From Micromussa lordhowensis (lineage: Eukaryota; Cnidaria; Anthozoa; Scleractinia; Lobophylliidae): a stretch of 64,000 nucleotides of DNA. A program made the translations under genes and the position numbers. The stretch is from NCBI GenBank assembly GCA_964020085.1, contig OZ026598.1, positions 17,569,701 through 17,633,700 of the forward strand, read 5' to 3'. Under the pieces are notes generated by a model. It worked only from the letters and a program-made list of their open reading frames with translations. It ran no database searches and was not told the origin of the DNA. Positions 15,001 through 27,100 of the stretch are shown piece by piece (position 1 is the stretch's first letter; every line of letters starts with the position of its first letter).

Positions 15001-18000
15001 CTTTTAAAATAATGCAGTGAATGTCACCACAAAAAATATGTATGTATACATGTGTGTGCAAAAAGAATATAAAAAACTTCCAAACAGACCTCCAAAGATT
15101 GTGTTCTACAAACAGCTGTATCCACTGTTCTATTAATTAAAGAAGATATATATATATATATATAGTGTCAATGTTAAACCAGTTTCTGTTGGTACATGTA
15201 GACTGGGTTCAACTGTTTTGTCAATGAGGCCTTGAGCAGCTGAGGGTCACATGACATCCATAGTCGAGAATATAAGTGCCCCCCACCCCCGCCTCCTCTC
15301 TCAGTACTAGTGCTTTGTACTACTTGTACATTGCATCATTCTATCTGCCAGAGCTAAATTGTTTGTATTGTAAAAGTACATACAATAGTTACACTTTACG
15401 TGTAGTAAGCAAGTCAATTGGCGATTTTTAATTGTTTTATGAGGCAAGTGCAGTGTTTTCGTTGCTTGTATTTTGCAGGTGTGGCATAACCTTCAACAGA
15501 CAGGATTCCTTCCTCACTGTGTTTCAGTCAAAATGTCAGAAGCTGACAAGTCAAAAGTGGAGTGAGTTATCTTGCTGTAGCCAATTTATTCACTATTGAG
15601 TCATTTGAAAAACGGAGCAGTTTCTTTTAAACAATCTGTCTTGGAGTCAGGTGAAAATCTTGTGCAGCTCTGTAGATGTTTTTTTGGGTGGTAGGAATCA
15701 GTCTTTGAAGATTGAGTACCACTCTCCAAAGACTCCAAAACAAAAACAAAAGTAACTTGGGTTCAAAATAGTACCTTCGTAGGAGATCCAGTAAGACTTG
15801 CCAAATCAAAAATAATCTGGGTTCAATGGGTTCTTTGAATGACACACATGTTCATGATGGGAAGAGAAATAATCAATTTATCAGATACATGTATGCCAAG
15901 TGTTTACTTTTTTTGTCTTACTCAGTTTTCTCAGCACAGCACCTGGAAACTTTGGTGCTATTTTGAGCACCAAAGAGAGGCCAGTTGGATATTACCCTGT
16001 TACTATGGAGACATTGAATTTGCTGCTAAAGCTGATCCATGGAATCAGTATTACTGAGGATGCTGATGACCAGCCAATCAGCTTTGTTGATCTTGCTGCA
16101 TGCCTTGTGTTTGTAATGAGAGAAGTGTTCACAGGTTTCCACAAGTGGAGATTCACTGGGCTTAAAGACAGAGAGGAAATTGGTATGATTATTGTTTGCC
16201 AGACTGGTTTTAGTTGAATAATACATGTATCCTTCAATTGTTAAATTTCTTCATCATTTAACTTACTTACAGCGCTCGAAAAAAAACTTAAATCCAGCTT
16301 GCCCTTAGGACAAGTATCTCTCAAATTTTGCTTGTTCTGGGCAAGTCTTAGTTTGCTCTTTTAATGATTTAGTTGGCAGACGACTTGCATGATCCCTTGC
16401 CAATCAGGCAAGTGAGAATGAAAAGGTACTTGCCCAGAAGGAGAATGTACTTAGAGATGTAACTATGTATCCTCCTTAATGAGAGATTTTGTCATAACAT
16501 TGTCAAAGTAGCAAATTGCAAAAAAAAAAATCATTAAATGATTTTTTTTTGCAATTTTAACCAAAACATAATGTAACAGTGGCATCGATCATTTCCTCCA
16601 TGTGGCTGAATGTCACCAAAACCACCTTTCATTGCTGCACTGTACAACATGTATGTGCAGCTTATTCAATATTGAAGAGTGGTTATGACTCTCAGCCTAA
16701 AGAAAAAACATCCCTATTATATCCCTAGTGGGTAGATTAACCTCCCATTAGGTCCCCAGAGGGGATACATTAGGGTTAAGGATTAATAATTTTGAAAGAA
16801 CTCTCTAGGCCTCTCTCAAATTACTGTAGTTTTCAAAAAGTGGTTTGTATGTTTGCATTTAGAGGTCGTGAAAAATTGGACAATTCATACAATGTAGCTA
16901 AAGGCGTCTTTTTATTTTCAAGGGAAAAAGTGCCTTCAGTTGTTCAATGTTGTTCTTGGCCTTCACTTTAAACCGAGGAAAATTGACGAAGCCAGTGAAA
17001 CAATGGAGGTGGATGTCTCAGATTTGTCAAGGTTTGTGTGTTGATAGTTTTCTTGGTCATCCACAATTGACTGCAGCCATGAGCTGTACTGTGATATCCG
17101 CCATTTTCTTTGCCAGTGATTCAGGGGTTTCCACCAGAACCAAGCGTCCTGAGTCAGCTCAGGCCACTTTTTACTGCTTTGAGCATGAAAGGTTTATACT
17201 TGTACATGTAATTTTGTCAACCCAGGAGTTTGTGCGAGATTTAGTATCACACAAAGTGTACCACCAACATCTCCATTTTCGTCATCATCTGGGCACTGAA
17301 AAATAATTCAAGACATGATCAATCTTAAAAAAAGAATTCCTACATTCTTTTGATCATAGATTTAGATATGTCTGGAGTACGTTAGTGTATAATAACTACA
17401 TGTATTACAGAATTAATCTTTACAGAGACTTTTGAGTAACTAGTGCCTTTCTGTTTGATTCATCTGAGTCTTACCTTAACTAGTCTGCGTCGCAGACGGA
17501 ATTTACTAGTAACCCAAGGTAGCTAACCTAAACCACCAATCGCATGCTGTATTGTTGCTAAAACAAAACCTTGATGGGAGAATACCCAGATTTTCAACTG
17601 GTACCAAACGTCAACTCTGTAACAAGACAAACTGTTATCTGACAGCTCTCCAGACGTCTTCTCCTCTCTTGAGTTCACTCAAATCCACCTTTGTGTTGAT
17701 CTGTTAGTCATATTTTTTCCAGTTTGTTTCAAGTAGCTGGTTATGTTTTTTGTCTTGTAGGACACCAGGAGTGTTGCAGGACACCTTAGTTCTTGACTTA
17801 TTGTATTCAGAAGCTGGACAATCTTTACTTAACATCCTTGGCACAGGAGTAGATACCGTTGATAAACTGGTCTCTTTGGGAAGGTATGAAGGTGTTTTTT
17901 TTACACTTAATTTTGGTTTCACAAAACAGCTTTTGATAACAGAGTAAGTGTGGATAATTTGGTTTAATCAACTGGGTTGATAATGTGAATTGTCCACCGT

Positions 18001-18162
18001 AAAGAGATTCGGAAGCTGACGTTTCGAGCGTTAGCCCTTCGTCGGAGCGCTTGGATTCGCTCCGACGAAGGGCTAACGCTCGAAACGTCAGCTTCCGAAT
18101 CTCTTTACGGTGGACAATTCACATTATCAACCCAGTTGATTAAACCAAATTATCTTGCAATA

Positions 18163-18199
<37 letters not shown>

Positions 18200-21065
18200 T
18201 GCCCCCTTTATCCCTAAGTGTGGATAATTAAGTTCTTTTGACTTTGTGATATTGTGAAGTCAAGTGAACACATTTATTGCATGTTATTACGTGACTACAT
18301 GTACATGTAGCTTCGTGAACTAGCAAGATGAACCAAATCCTGCATTGTGATTGGCTACCCGAGTGGGCAAGATGGCACCATCTTTCCCCCTTGGCACTAC
18401 CCGCTGTGTGCCACAAGAACAATTTCCTGCAAAGTGATATCATAATTTTTTTACTGGCAAAGCTTGTTTGATCAAGATGTCTTGATATTGGCCTCATCAT
18501 TTTTTTTTTGCAAAGTTATGGGCCTCAGTTCTGTTTCTGTTCACAAACACACAAAAAAAAGAACTTGGCCAGCATCCAGCCATCTTGACCTCACGCTTGG
18601 TCAGTAACCCATACATACAGTGAGGATGCAAGCAGTTGTATCTTAAGCTGTCGTATAATTTATTCATCAGCAGTGCTACTGGAGGATATGCCTTGGCCTT
18701 TGTGGAACTCATTAAGCTGGCATTTTCTGTACTAAACAGGCTGCTGGCAAGGAAAGGAAAGGTACTTCAATGTATATCCATGCGGAGTTAATATGAAACA
18801 GTTAAATACAAGGATTCCCGGCCTTGAGAATAGCTGTAATTGAACATGTGTAAGATTACGATTGTTGTGGCTGAACTTTACCAATTCCATCTATCATTGC
18901 TGCACTGTAGCTTATTGTAGAGTGGTCATGGCTCTCAGCCTAAAGAAACAAATCCCTGTTATATCCCTGTTGGGAAGATACATGTAGGTGTCTCATCAGG
19001 TCCCCAGAAGGGATATAAAAATTATTTAAATTTAGTGTTGTAGTTTAGAAGGACTGCTTGAAAATTAGAAATGTGTATACATTTTTTTCATTGGGTGGGT
19101 CTTTACATTGCAAGTAGCAGCAGAAGTAATTAATGTTAGACAAGCCCAACTTGTTTATCAATCTTCAATAGCCAGTTGTGACTGACATGAAAACATGGGC
19201 TTGCAGTAAGTTGAACTTTTATTTCTTCAATTTCCTCGGCTCTCCAAGCATCTGCGAGAATAATTCCGTTTAAGCCTTAACCCATCTTTTTGCGACTGTC
19301 TAAGTTAGGTGCATAGCTGTGATATGATGTTTCATTTGTTCAGATACCATCTGCAGTGTGGGTACAATAAGAACTCGCACCATTGCTACCTCCCAGCTGC
19401 TAGCTCCCAGTTGGCATAGCACTGCACTGGTATTGCAGAAGCCATGCATTGAAGTCCTGGGAGTTCAATTTATTCCTCCAGGCTATATCTTGTACTTAAC
19501 TGCAGTGATCTCAATTGTCTTTAAATATGAGATTAAGATTGCCCAAAACAAACAGAACCCACAGAAAAGATGTCAAAAGATGACGCAGTTGTATGGTGCA
19601 CATTATTGTAAAGTAACAGGGTTAGTTCTGTGCAACTAAGTAAACATATTATTACATGGCACCTGTTTTGTGTTAAGGACGATGATATTTCTCCTTTGGA
19701 AGAAGCTTTAACATCACAAGTTGTTCATCAACTGCGAGATAAAGGAGCCAGCTACACAGGCTGGGGTAAGGCTTGAATTCTTACAAAGATTCGAAAAATC
19801 TCAATACCTGTACTACTGTAGTAAATTGCATCTGTCAATTTCTGTCCATTTGAACTACAGTATGTATATGTTGTTGTCATTCTTTGTTTAATCATCATCC
19901 TTAGTTAATTGAGTATTAAAATTTAGAAGAATTCACGAAAAATAACTGGTACCTTGCGTCTCCATTTGGCTGAATTTTATCAAAACCACCTATCATTTCT
20001 GCAATTGTACATGTAGTTTATTGTAGCGTGGTTATAGCTTTCAGCCTATACAGACAATTCCCTGTTATATCCCTGGTAGGTAGATACATCTCCTTCCAGG
20101 TCCCCAGAGGGGATACATTATTTTGGGTATGAATGTACAATAGTGTAGTGAAGTGAATTGAACACCTTTATTTAAACAGGGTAGTCCCTTCAGGGCATAT
20201 ATACAAAAGACCTGCTATCAATGGGAGCCCTGACAAATAAAGAGTAAGAAAGAGAAGTAACTTAATTCACAAAGTTAAAAATAACATATATAGAAAAAAA
20301 AATTAAATAAAAATGTGCACATTGTAGAGTACTCCACCTCAGACTCCGCCATGACATTGTGTACTAGAACCATGTCATGGCGTGTAATCAATCTGTTAGT
20401 TAAGTATCCATTATTTCTTCTTAGGTAATTGTCAGCTGGTTACTGTGATAGCTTCATACATCTATCACAGACTGGACAGTCGGCTGCCGACATTGGCCAC
20501 ACTCTTGCTAAAGAGAATGTGTTTGGTATGTCTGCATGGTGAAACTACACAAAATTAAGGCAATTAGTTGTCGCAACACACATAAGCAATCAAGTTTAGT
20601 CAGATGCATGTATAAATGTTCTCATGCAACAACCTGCTGCGTATTTATAATTTTTGAAACAGAGAATTAAATTTATTATAAGTGAGCTTACTAGTTACAC
20701 CTCGAAGTGGCTGAACTTTACCAATACCATCTATCATTGCTGCTCTGTAGCTTATTGTAGAGTGGTCATGGCTCTCAGCCTAAAGAAATAATTCCCTGTT
20801 ATATCCCTGGTGGGAAGTTAACCTCCCATCCGGTCCCCAGAAGGGAAACATCTTAGGTAAATGTGATTTAGGTTAAACTAATACAGTTGTATGCCCAAAC
20901 GAAGTAGTTTCTTAGCTGCCTATTACATGGTGCTCTTAGTATTTTTCTTAGTATTTTGATTCGCTCCGACGAAGGGCTAACGCTCGAACGTCAGCTTCCG
21001 AATCTCTTTACGGTGGCCAATTCACATTATCAACCCAGTTGATAAAACCAAATTATCTTGTAATA

Positions 21066-21102
<37 letters not shown>

Positions 21103-24100
21103 GGCCCCCTTTATTCATTTTAAAATCATAGTTATAATTGATGATTTTTCCAGGTAGCTCCAATGTCCATGCATGCCAGTTTTGGTGCGGAAGCTGTTCC
21201 ACTGAGAGATGCTTTTGTTTCAAGACTCAGGACCCTTACAGAGGTGCTAATTACAATAAAATAAAAATACAGTTAATCTATAATTAATATTGGGCGTCCT
21301 CACAATAGTAAATAATAATTGTTCTCAAAAATACGCGCGATTCTAAAACGTCACAACCGTGTTTACATACTCATCTAAACACACCTATCGACCAATGAGA
21401 GCGCGCATATTACTGTAGCTCAGTATGTTATAAAACTGCATATCAGGTGTCTTACACCAAGAAATAATTACCTTATTATTACGTTACGGTTGTTGTGAAT
21501 TACAGCGTATTATCCAATTGCCTTGATGCCTTGATGCTCAGTTGCATGGGTCTGTGAAGGTTACCTATATCCAACAAGGTCAAAATAGTCACAACTTTGT
21601 GTTCATATCAAGCATACAGAAATGTGTTGTACACTTCACAGAGTAATCATTACGTTATGAACTTTAGGTTATACTTAACTTATTAAAAAAATAATAAAAA
21701 GTCACTCTTATACAAATGTAGCTCAACAGAATCCTTTTGTGCACTGTTCAATTTTTAGGATATTAAACTTAAAGTAGTAATACTGGAGTTTATAGCAACA
21801 GCTGTGGAAACTCAGCCTGGATTAATTGAGCTGTTCCTTGATCTGTCTTCTAAAGATGACAAGGTAAATGCCTGATAGGGATCATTTATGCTGGTCTTTC
21901 CTCTAGGAATTCAATAGAACAAAAAGCAGATGCATTTAAAATTGTACTTGTACCAGGAGACCTTGTCAATTTAACTCACCCTATAAATAAACCTGCAGTT
22001 TTAACAGAAAAATAAGTGTTCGTCCCGAAAAAATCGGACTCCAACAGAACTCGAAACCAGTCTGTCAAAATTTTTAAAGTTGATTCTGATTTTTTTTCTT
22101 GTTTTCTTTTCAACTGTTCCAAGTTGATATATACATGTAGCTGTAGAACTCATTCTCTCTTGTTAGAAGTCCGAAGATCAGTCAATATTTGCAGAGAAAA
22201 GAAACTGAATTGCCCACGAGCTTTGTGTGAATTTCTAACAAATATACTGAATAGGAGGGACCTTTGAAAAATACGAGCAGGAGACTAAGTACGAGAATTA
22301 TTTTTTTGCAACCTATTTTTGTGCTTTTGACTATCACGTATTGCAACGTTCTCTGATATTCTCTTTATCATCTCAACCGGAATGAATGAGGGATCTGGAA
22401 ACGTAAATGCATGTAAACAGAAAATCATACTCTACTTTCGTACTCTTGCTGTCTTCTGTAAGTCCCTTATATGGATTAATTTTCAAAGAGGCTATAGTTC
22501 ATGGGAAATCCATGGTCTTACATAACAGGTCTTACATCAATAAGAAAAGCAAACATACTCTCCATAATTATAATTATTGTTGATTTATAGTAATTAATGT
22601 GTTATTCAAAAGATTCTATTAAATTCTTGGTCTGTTCAGGAATTCATCATAGGGCAGAATAGCTGTCTGCATGCAGTCTTGGATATTATTGATCCCGAGA
22701 AGCAGGTAAATACCAAAACTGTTAGCATTTCAGGCGCGGATCCAGGATAAATGGTGACTGATTTCCGAAACAACGAGTGCCTTCTAGAGGGGTCCAGGGC
22801 CGTGTTCTCTTAGGAAATGTTATGGATTTTTTTTTATTCCTTAAGTCCCCCTTTTGGAGTCTCTGAGTATTTCTGAAATATCTGACCGATTCCCGTAAAA
22901 CGGTGAAACCGGTATGGATCCGCGCCTGCACTTCTCGTGACCGGTCTAGTGCCACATGTGTGCACTGATAGAAGTTGTAAACAATGGCTGTGTGGCCAGC
23001 TCGTTTAGCTTAATGTGTGTTGGCCTGGATTTATATGGAAGGTAGTTGTTCTAGGAATGGCAAGTTGTTCGTATTACTTTCTCTTGTGGCTTTTAATCCG
23101 AGTGCTTTCATCGCACTGTCTAGGTAAAGATCAGGATAATAAATAGTGCAGAGGACTTTCTAGTGTAATGCTGAAATGAAACACTGATTTTACTTGAATA
23201 AAACCATCCCTTGGGTGTAGACAGATCATTGCATTTCTCCTTGACTGGTTGCACTTGACTGTCTAGATGACAAACAAGAAAATGAATATTGGAGAAGTAT
23301 CTCCATGCAGGGTTACCACAGGGAAATGGCCAGGGAAAAGTCAGGGAATTTCATTTTGAGTCAGGGAAAACTGAAATAATTTAACTCTACTGATTTGATA
23401 CCATTGAAGGTTGGAAGAAACATTTGGGATCATTATGATCTCAACGATATTTTTCCTTAATGAAGAAGGAAAATTTGTTGAAAACGTATAAGTCTTATTG
23501 AACGAGTACAAAGGACGGCTGTAAGTTGAGGCCAGAAGCCGCCACTAGATCTGACATTTTGTATCTATTTGGTCAGGGAAATTTGATTTTTATGAGGGAA
23601 AAGTCAGAATTTTGAACAGTGATCCCTGTGGCAATCATGCCATGGGTAACGCTGCTATTAAATACTCATTTTAACGTGATTAACACTTGCCTCTGTCTGT
23701 AGTCAGGTCATTACATTCCTGCTCAACTGGTATCTGCAGCATTCTTGTTACTTCACTCCCTGTGGCACGACAGAAGAGATGCCGCACTTACAGCTGTGAG
23801 AAAGAGGTAATGATACCTATAAAATTCTAATTACTAAATGAATTTACTAGAGATCAATTTTACTAGTTAATCAATGAAAGGTTATTGATTATTAGGCTTT
23901 ATCTTTAATTAATAATAATAATGATAATAATAATAATAATAAAGAATTTTTTTTATTGATAAATTTTTACAAATAAAGTAATTTTTATTTCCATACTCGT
24001 AAAAAGCCTATATACAGAAAGCGGTGGTAAATATCAAAATCCTATTTACAAAGTTAACTTCTAAAAGAAAAAAGTAAAACATTTCAAAACACCATTCGAT

Positions 24101-27100
24101 TTCTGTTAGCTGAAACATTATTGTTTTCAGGGAAGTAAGCAGCTCAAGTTCAACTATTCCAGCGATTCGTAATAACAAGATAAAAATACAAATTGTAAAA
24201 AGTCATAGCGTCTTAAATTTGTCATCAGAAAATTCATCCATAAAACAGCATGAGACAGAATAAATAATCAGAAAGAAAGAATAAAACAAATTCATGATAT
24301 CGGTAAGAATTAGAAAAGTCCATTCGTCACACAATCAAAAGAAAAAGCAACATCACAAAAAAGAAAGTTAAGCATATCTCTGATTGTCTAGTTCATAATA
24401 AAGAAATTATTTTAATTGTTCAGAATGGGCAATACGATTCTTTAGTAATTTTACATGTAAATCCTGCAAAATGAAAAACTAAATCGAGTTATTTAAATTG
24501 AATAGAGGGGATTGGTTGAGAAGCCCGACAAAGCTTGTTTGTTAAAATTTATTTGTTTACTCTTTTGGCCTTTATCGCGTTCAAAACACAAAAGCTTTTA
24601 ACTTCTGACTAGGGAACTGGCCAGTAGAAACGTTTAACTTAATTCACGCATAGTGTATGAGCGCTAAAGAAGAGATTGTGCACGGTCGTGGACCTTCTAA
24701 CATAAATCTTGGCATGGTTAGTTGCTCCTTTGAGTTTTGCTTGAAGCTTAACGAGAAGGAAAGCAATCGCCTGTAGCGTAATAGAACATTGTATTTTTGA
24801 AGCAGAACAAAAGTAAAAATCATAAAAAGGACTTTTATAGACCTTACTGAGCAAATAACTTTTACTGAGTTCATAATTTTCGTTAAGGATAATTGAATAA
24901 GTTTACTACTTCCGTCATGTGGCTGAACTTTACCAATACCACCTATCATTGCTGTGCTGTAGCTTATTGTAGAGTGGTCATGGCTCTCAGCCTAAAGAAA
25001 CAATTCCCCGTTATATCCCTGGTGGGTAGATATGTCTCCTATCAGGTCCCCAGAGGGGATACATTTCAATTTTGTTTTCTCGGGTTTGTATGTTTGTAAT
25101 TAGAAGTGTTAACTACTTCTTTAAACTCTATTTGCATGGTATGTATTCTCGGACGTTTTTGCAAGGGTTTTGTCTTCTTAAAGGTGAAATATAGCAGTTG
25201 TTATATAAACAGCCCTCTGAGTCCCTGTGATTAGTTTTTTAGTACCACTACGTGTTTCTTTTCTCGACAGCCCAAAATTCTGGGAAAATTTAACACATCC
25301 ACTGATGACTGGAATACAATCGGATGTTGATGAAGTAAGTGTTGAATATCTTAATACTTATCTACAGAAAAGTGAACAAGCACTGTTTTGTTTCAAAATT
25401 ATTTTAGCTATAAGAGAACCGATAGTCCCTTTTTTCTTGTCTGTTATGGTAACAATGATTGAAGGCGACCCTCAAGATGGCTTGCGTGCATCTATAACCA
25501 TAGAGTGAACTGCAAATTGGCATCTGTTCAAGAGACAAGAATGAGATTTAACTCAAGGTTGATGGTTTCGTTCTGCGTTTTCGTTGAGAGTTTGCTTTCA
25601 CATTTCTGGGGCCGGCATCAAATATCATGCGGCGAGGTTTTGAAATTGGCCATCAAAGACTCTGCGTGCCTTGTGCGTAAATGTGTCCGAATGGTTTGCT
25701 ACAGATTCCTTCAGGTTGCTACAGCGGTAGCTGTTCATTTTTCAGGGGCTTGATCTCTTAATTAAAACACTTGCAAGTGACAACTGAAGACTCTCATCTC
25801 AACTTATGTTGTGGAAAAGACTCCTTCCAACGCCGCCGTCACTCTTTCCAGAGAATTTTAAAGAACTTTTTCACTCACGTGGTCAGCACACATGTAAATT
25901 TATTAGAACAAAAGAAAGTGTTTACATGACAAAAGAGTTCAACTGACACATGATTGGTTTGGTACACCAACATGGCCGCCGTTTGATTGTTTGGAACACC
26001 AATATGGCTGCTCTGACGTCACGTGAAAACGCTCTGTATGGGTCAGCAGATATAGAAAACACACACTTTTAGTCAATACCTGATACCAAAGGTTTTCTTT
26101 TCTTTTGTAGGATTACAGATATTACATGGAAATCTGCTGTTACGCTCTGCAGATTATTGCGTTAGAGGCTTACTATGTTTCAAGGTAGTCTTAGATTTTC
26201 TGCTGGTCGCCTGTTATCGGCTGATGTATCCATCTAACTGTGTTTTCATTGTCATACATATACTTGTTTTAACGATTAATTCAGGCGCGGATCCATACCA
26301 GTTTCCATTTTACGGAAATCAGTCACATATTTCAGAATTACTCGGAAACTCCTAAAAGGGGTCTTAAGGAATAAAAAAATCCATAACATTTCCTAAGGGA
26401 ACACGGCCCTGGACCCCTCTAGAAGTCACTCGTTGTTTCGGAAATCAGTCATCATTCATCCTGGATCCGCGCCTGATTATGACAGAGCTTGTAGTTATAT
26501 GTGTGCTAGGGATTAGGACATAAACGGAAAAGCCCTGTTTACTGACTCTTGTGGTTCCAGTGCAAGGAGTAGAGAGTTGTTAAAGTAGCTGGAAGTACTT
26601 AACGCTCCTTAGGTCCCGTCCCCACAACACCAGAGGAAAACGGAGCTTTAGTTCTCCGGCGAAGCCCTTCATCCACACTAATTCGTCACTAATCCATCCC
26701 CTGCCCGGGTTTGCCTCATCCGCAAATCTAAAATGACACGTTGATTGTTGCGTTTTCGATTCCTCCAGCGTAGCTGTGAACGGAGAACATTTGATTCGTT
26801 TTCAGAGTGAAACCTCCGTTTTCAATTTCCTCCGGCGTAGACGGGGCCTTAGTGTTGGTTCAGATGTCTTTAACACTTAGAAACCAAGTCTGTAATTAGT
26901 AACAACATTATTAGTAACGATAATTGTATATATTCACCAGAGGTCAAGTTGACGAAAGTTTGAAGACATCCATGAAAGCGTTCTGTTCGAAGCAAAGATA
27001 TCAATACTGGGGTCAGGTAGGGATAAGCCGATTGCTGTGTTTTAGTAATAGTTTGTTAATGTGTGAGTACTCTGTTTACCACTTTTCCCATCGATTGGGT

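Noticed and set aside
17750..17947. Independent 65-codon gene
   Set aside because: It is NUP188 exon 23 read through its flanking intron sequence.
18000..18120. Rho-independent-type terminator or structured RNA gene
   Set aside because: The long hairpin belongs to a dispersed foldback element with target duplications and other copies.
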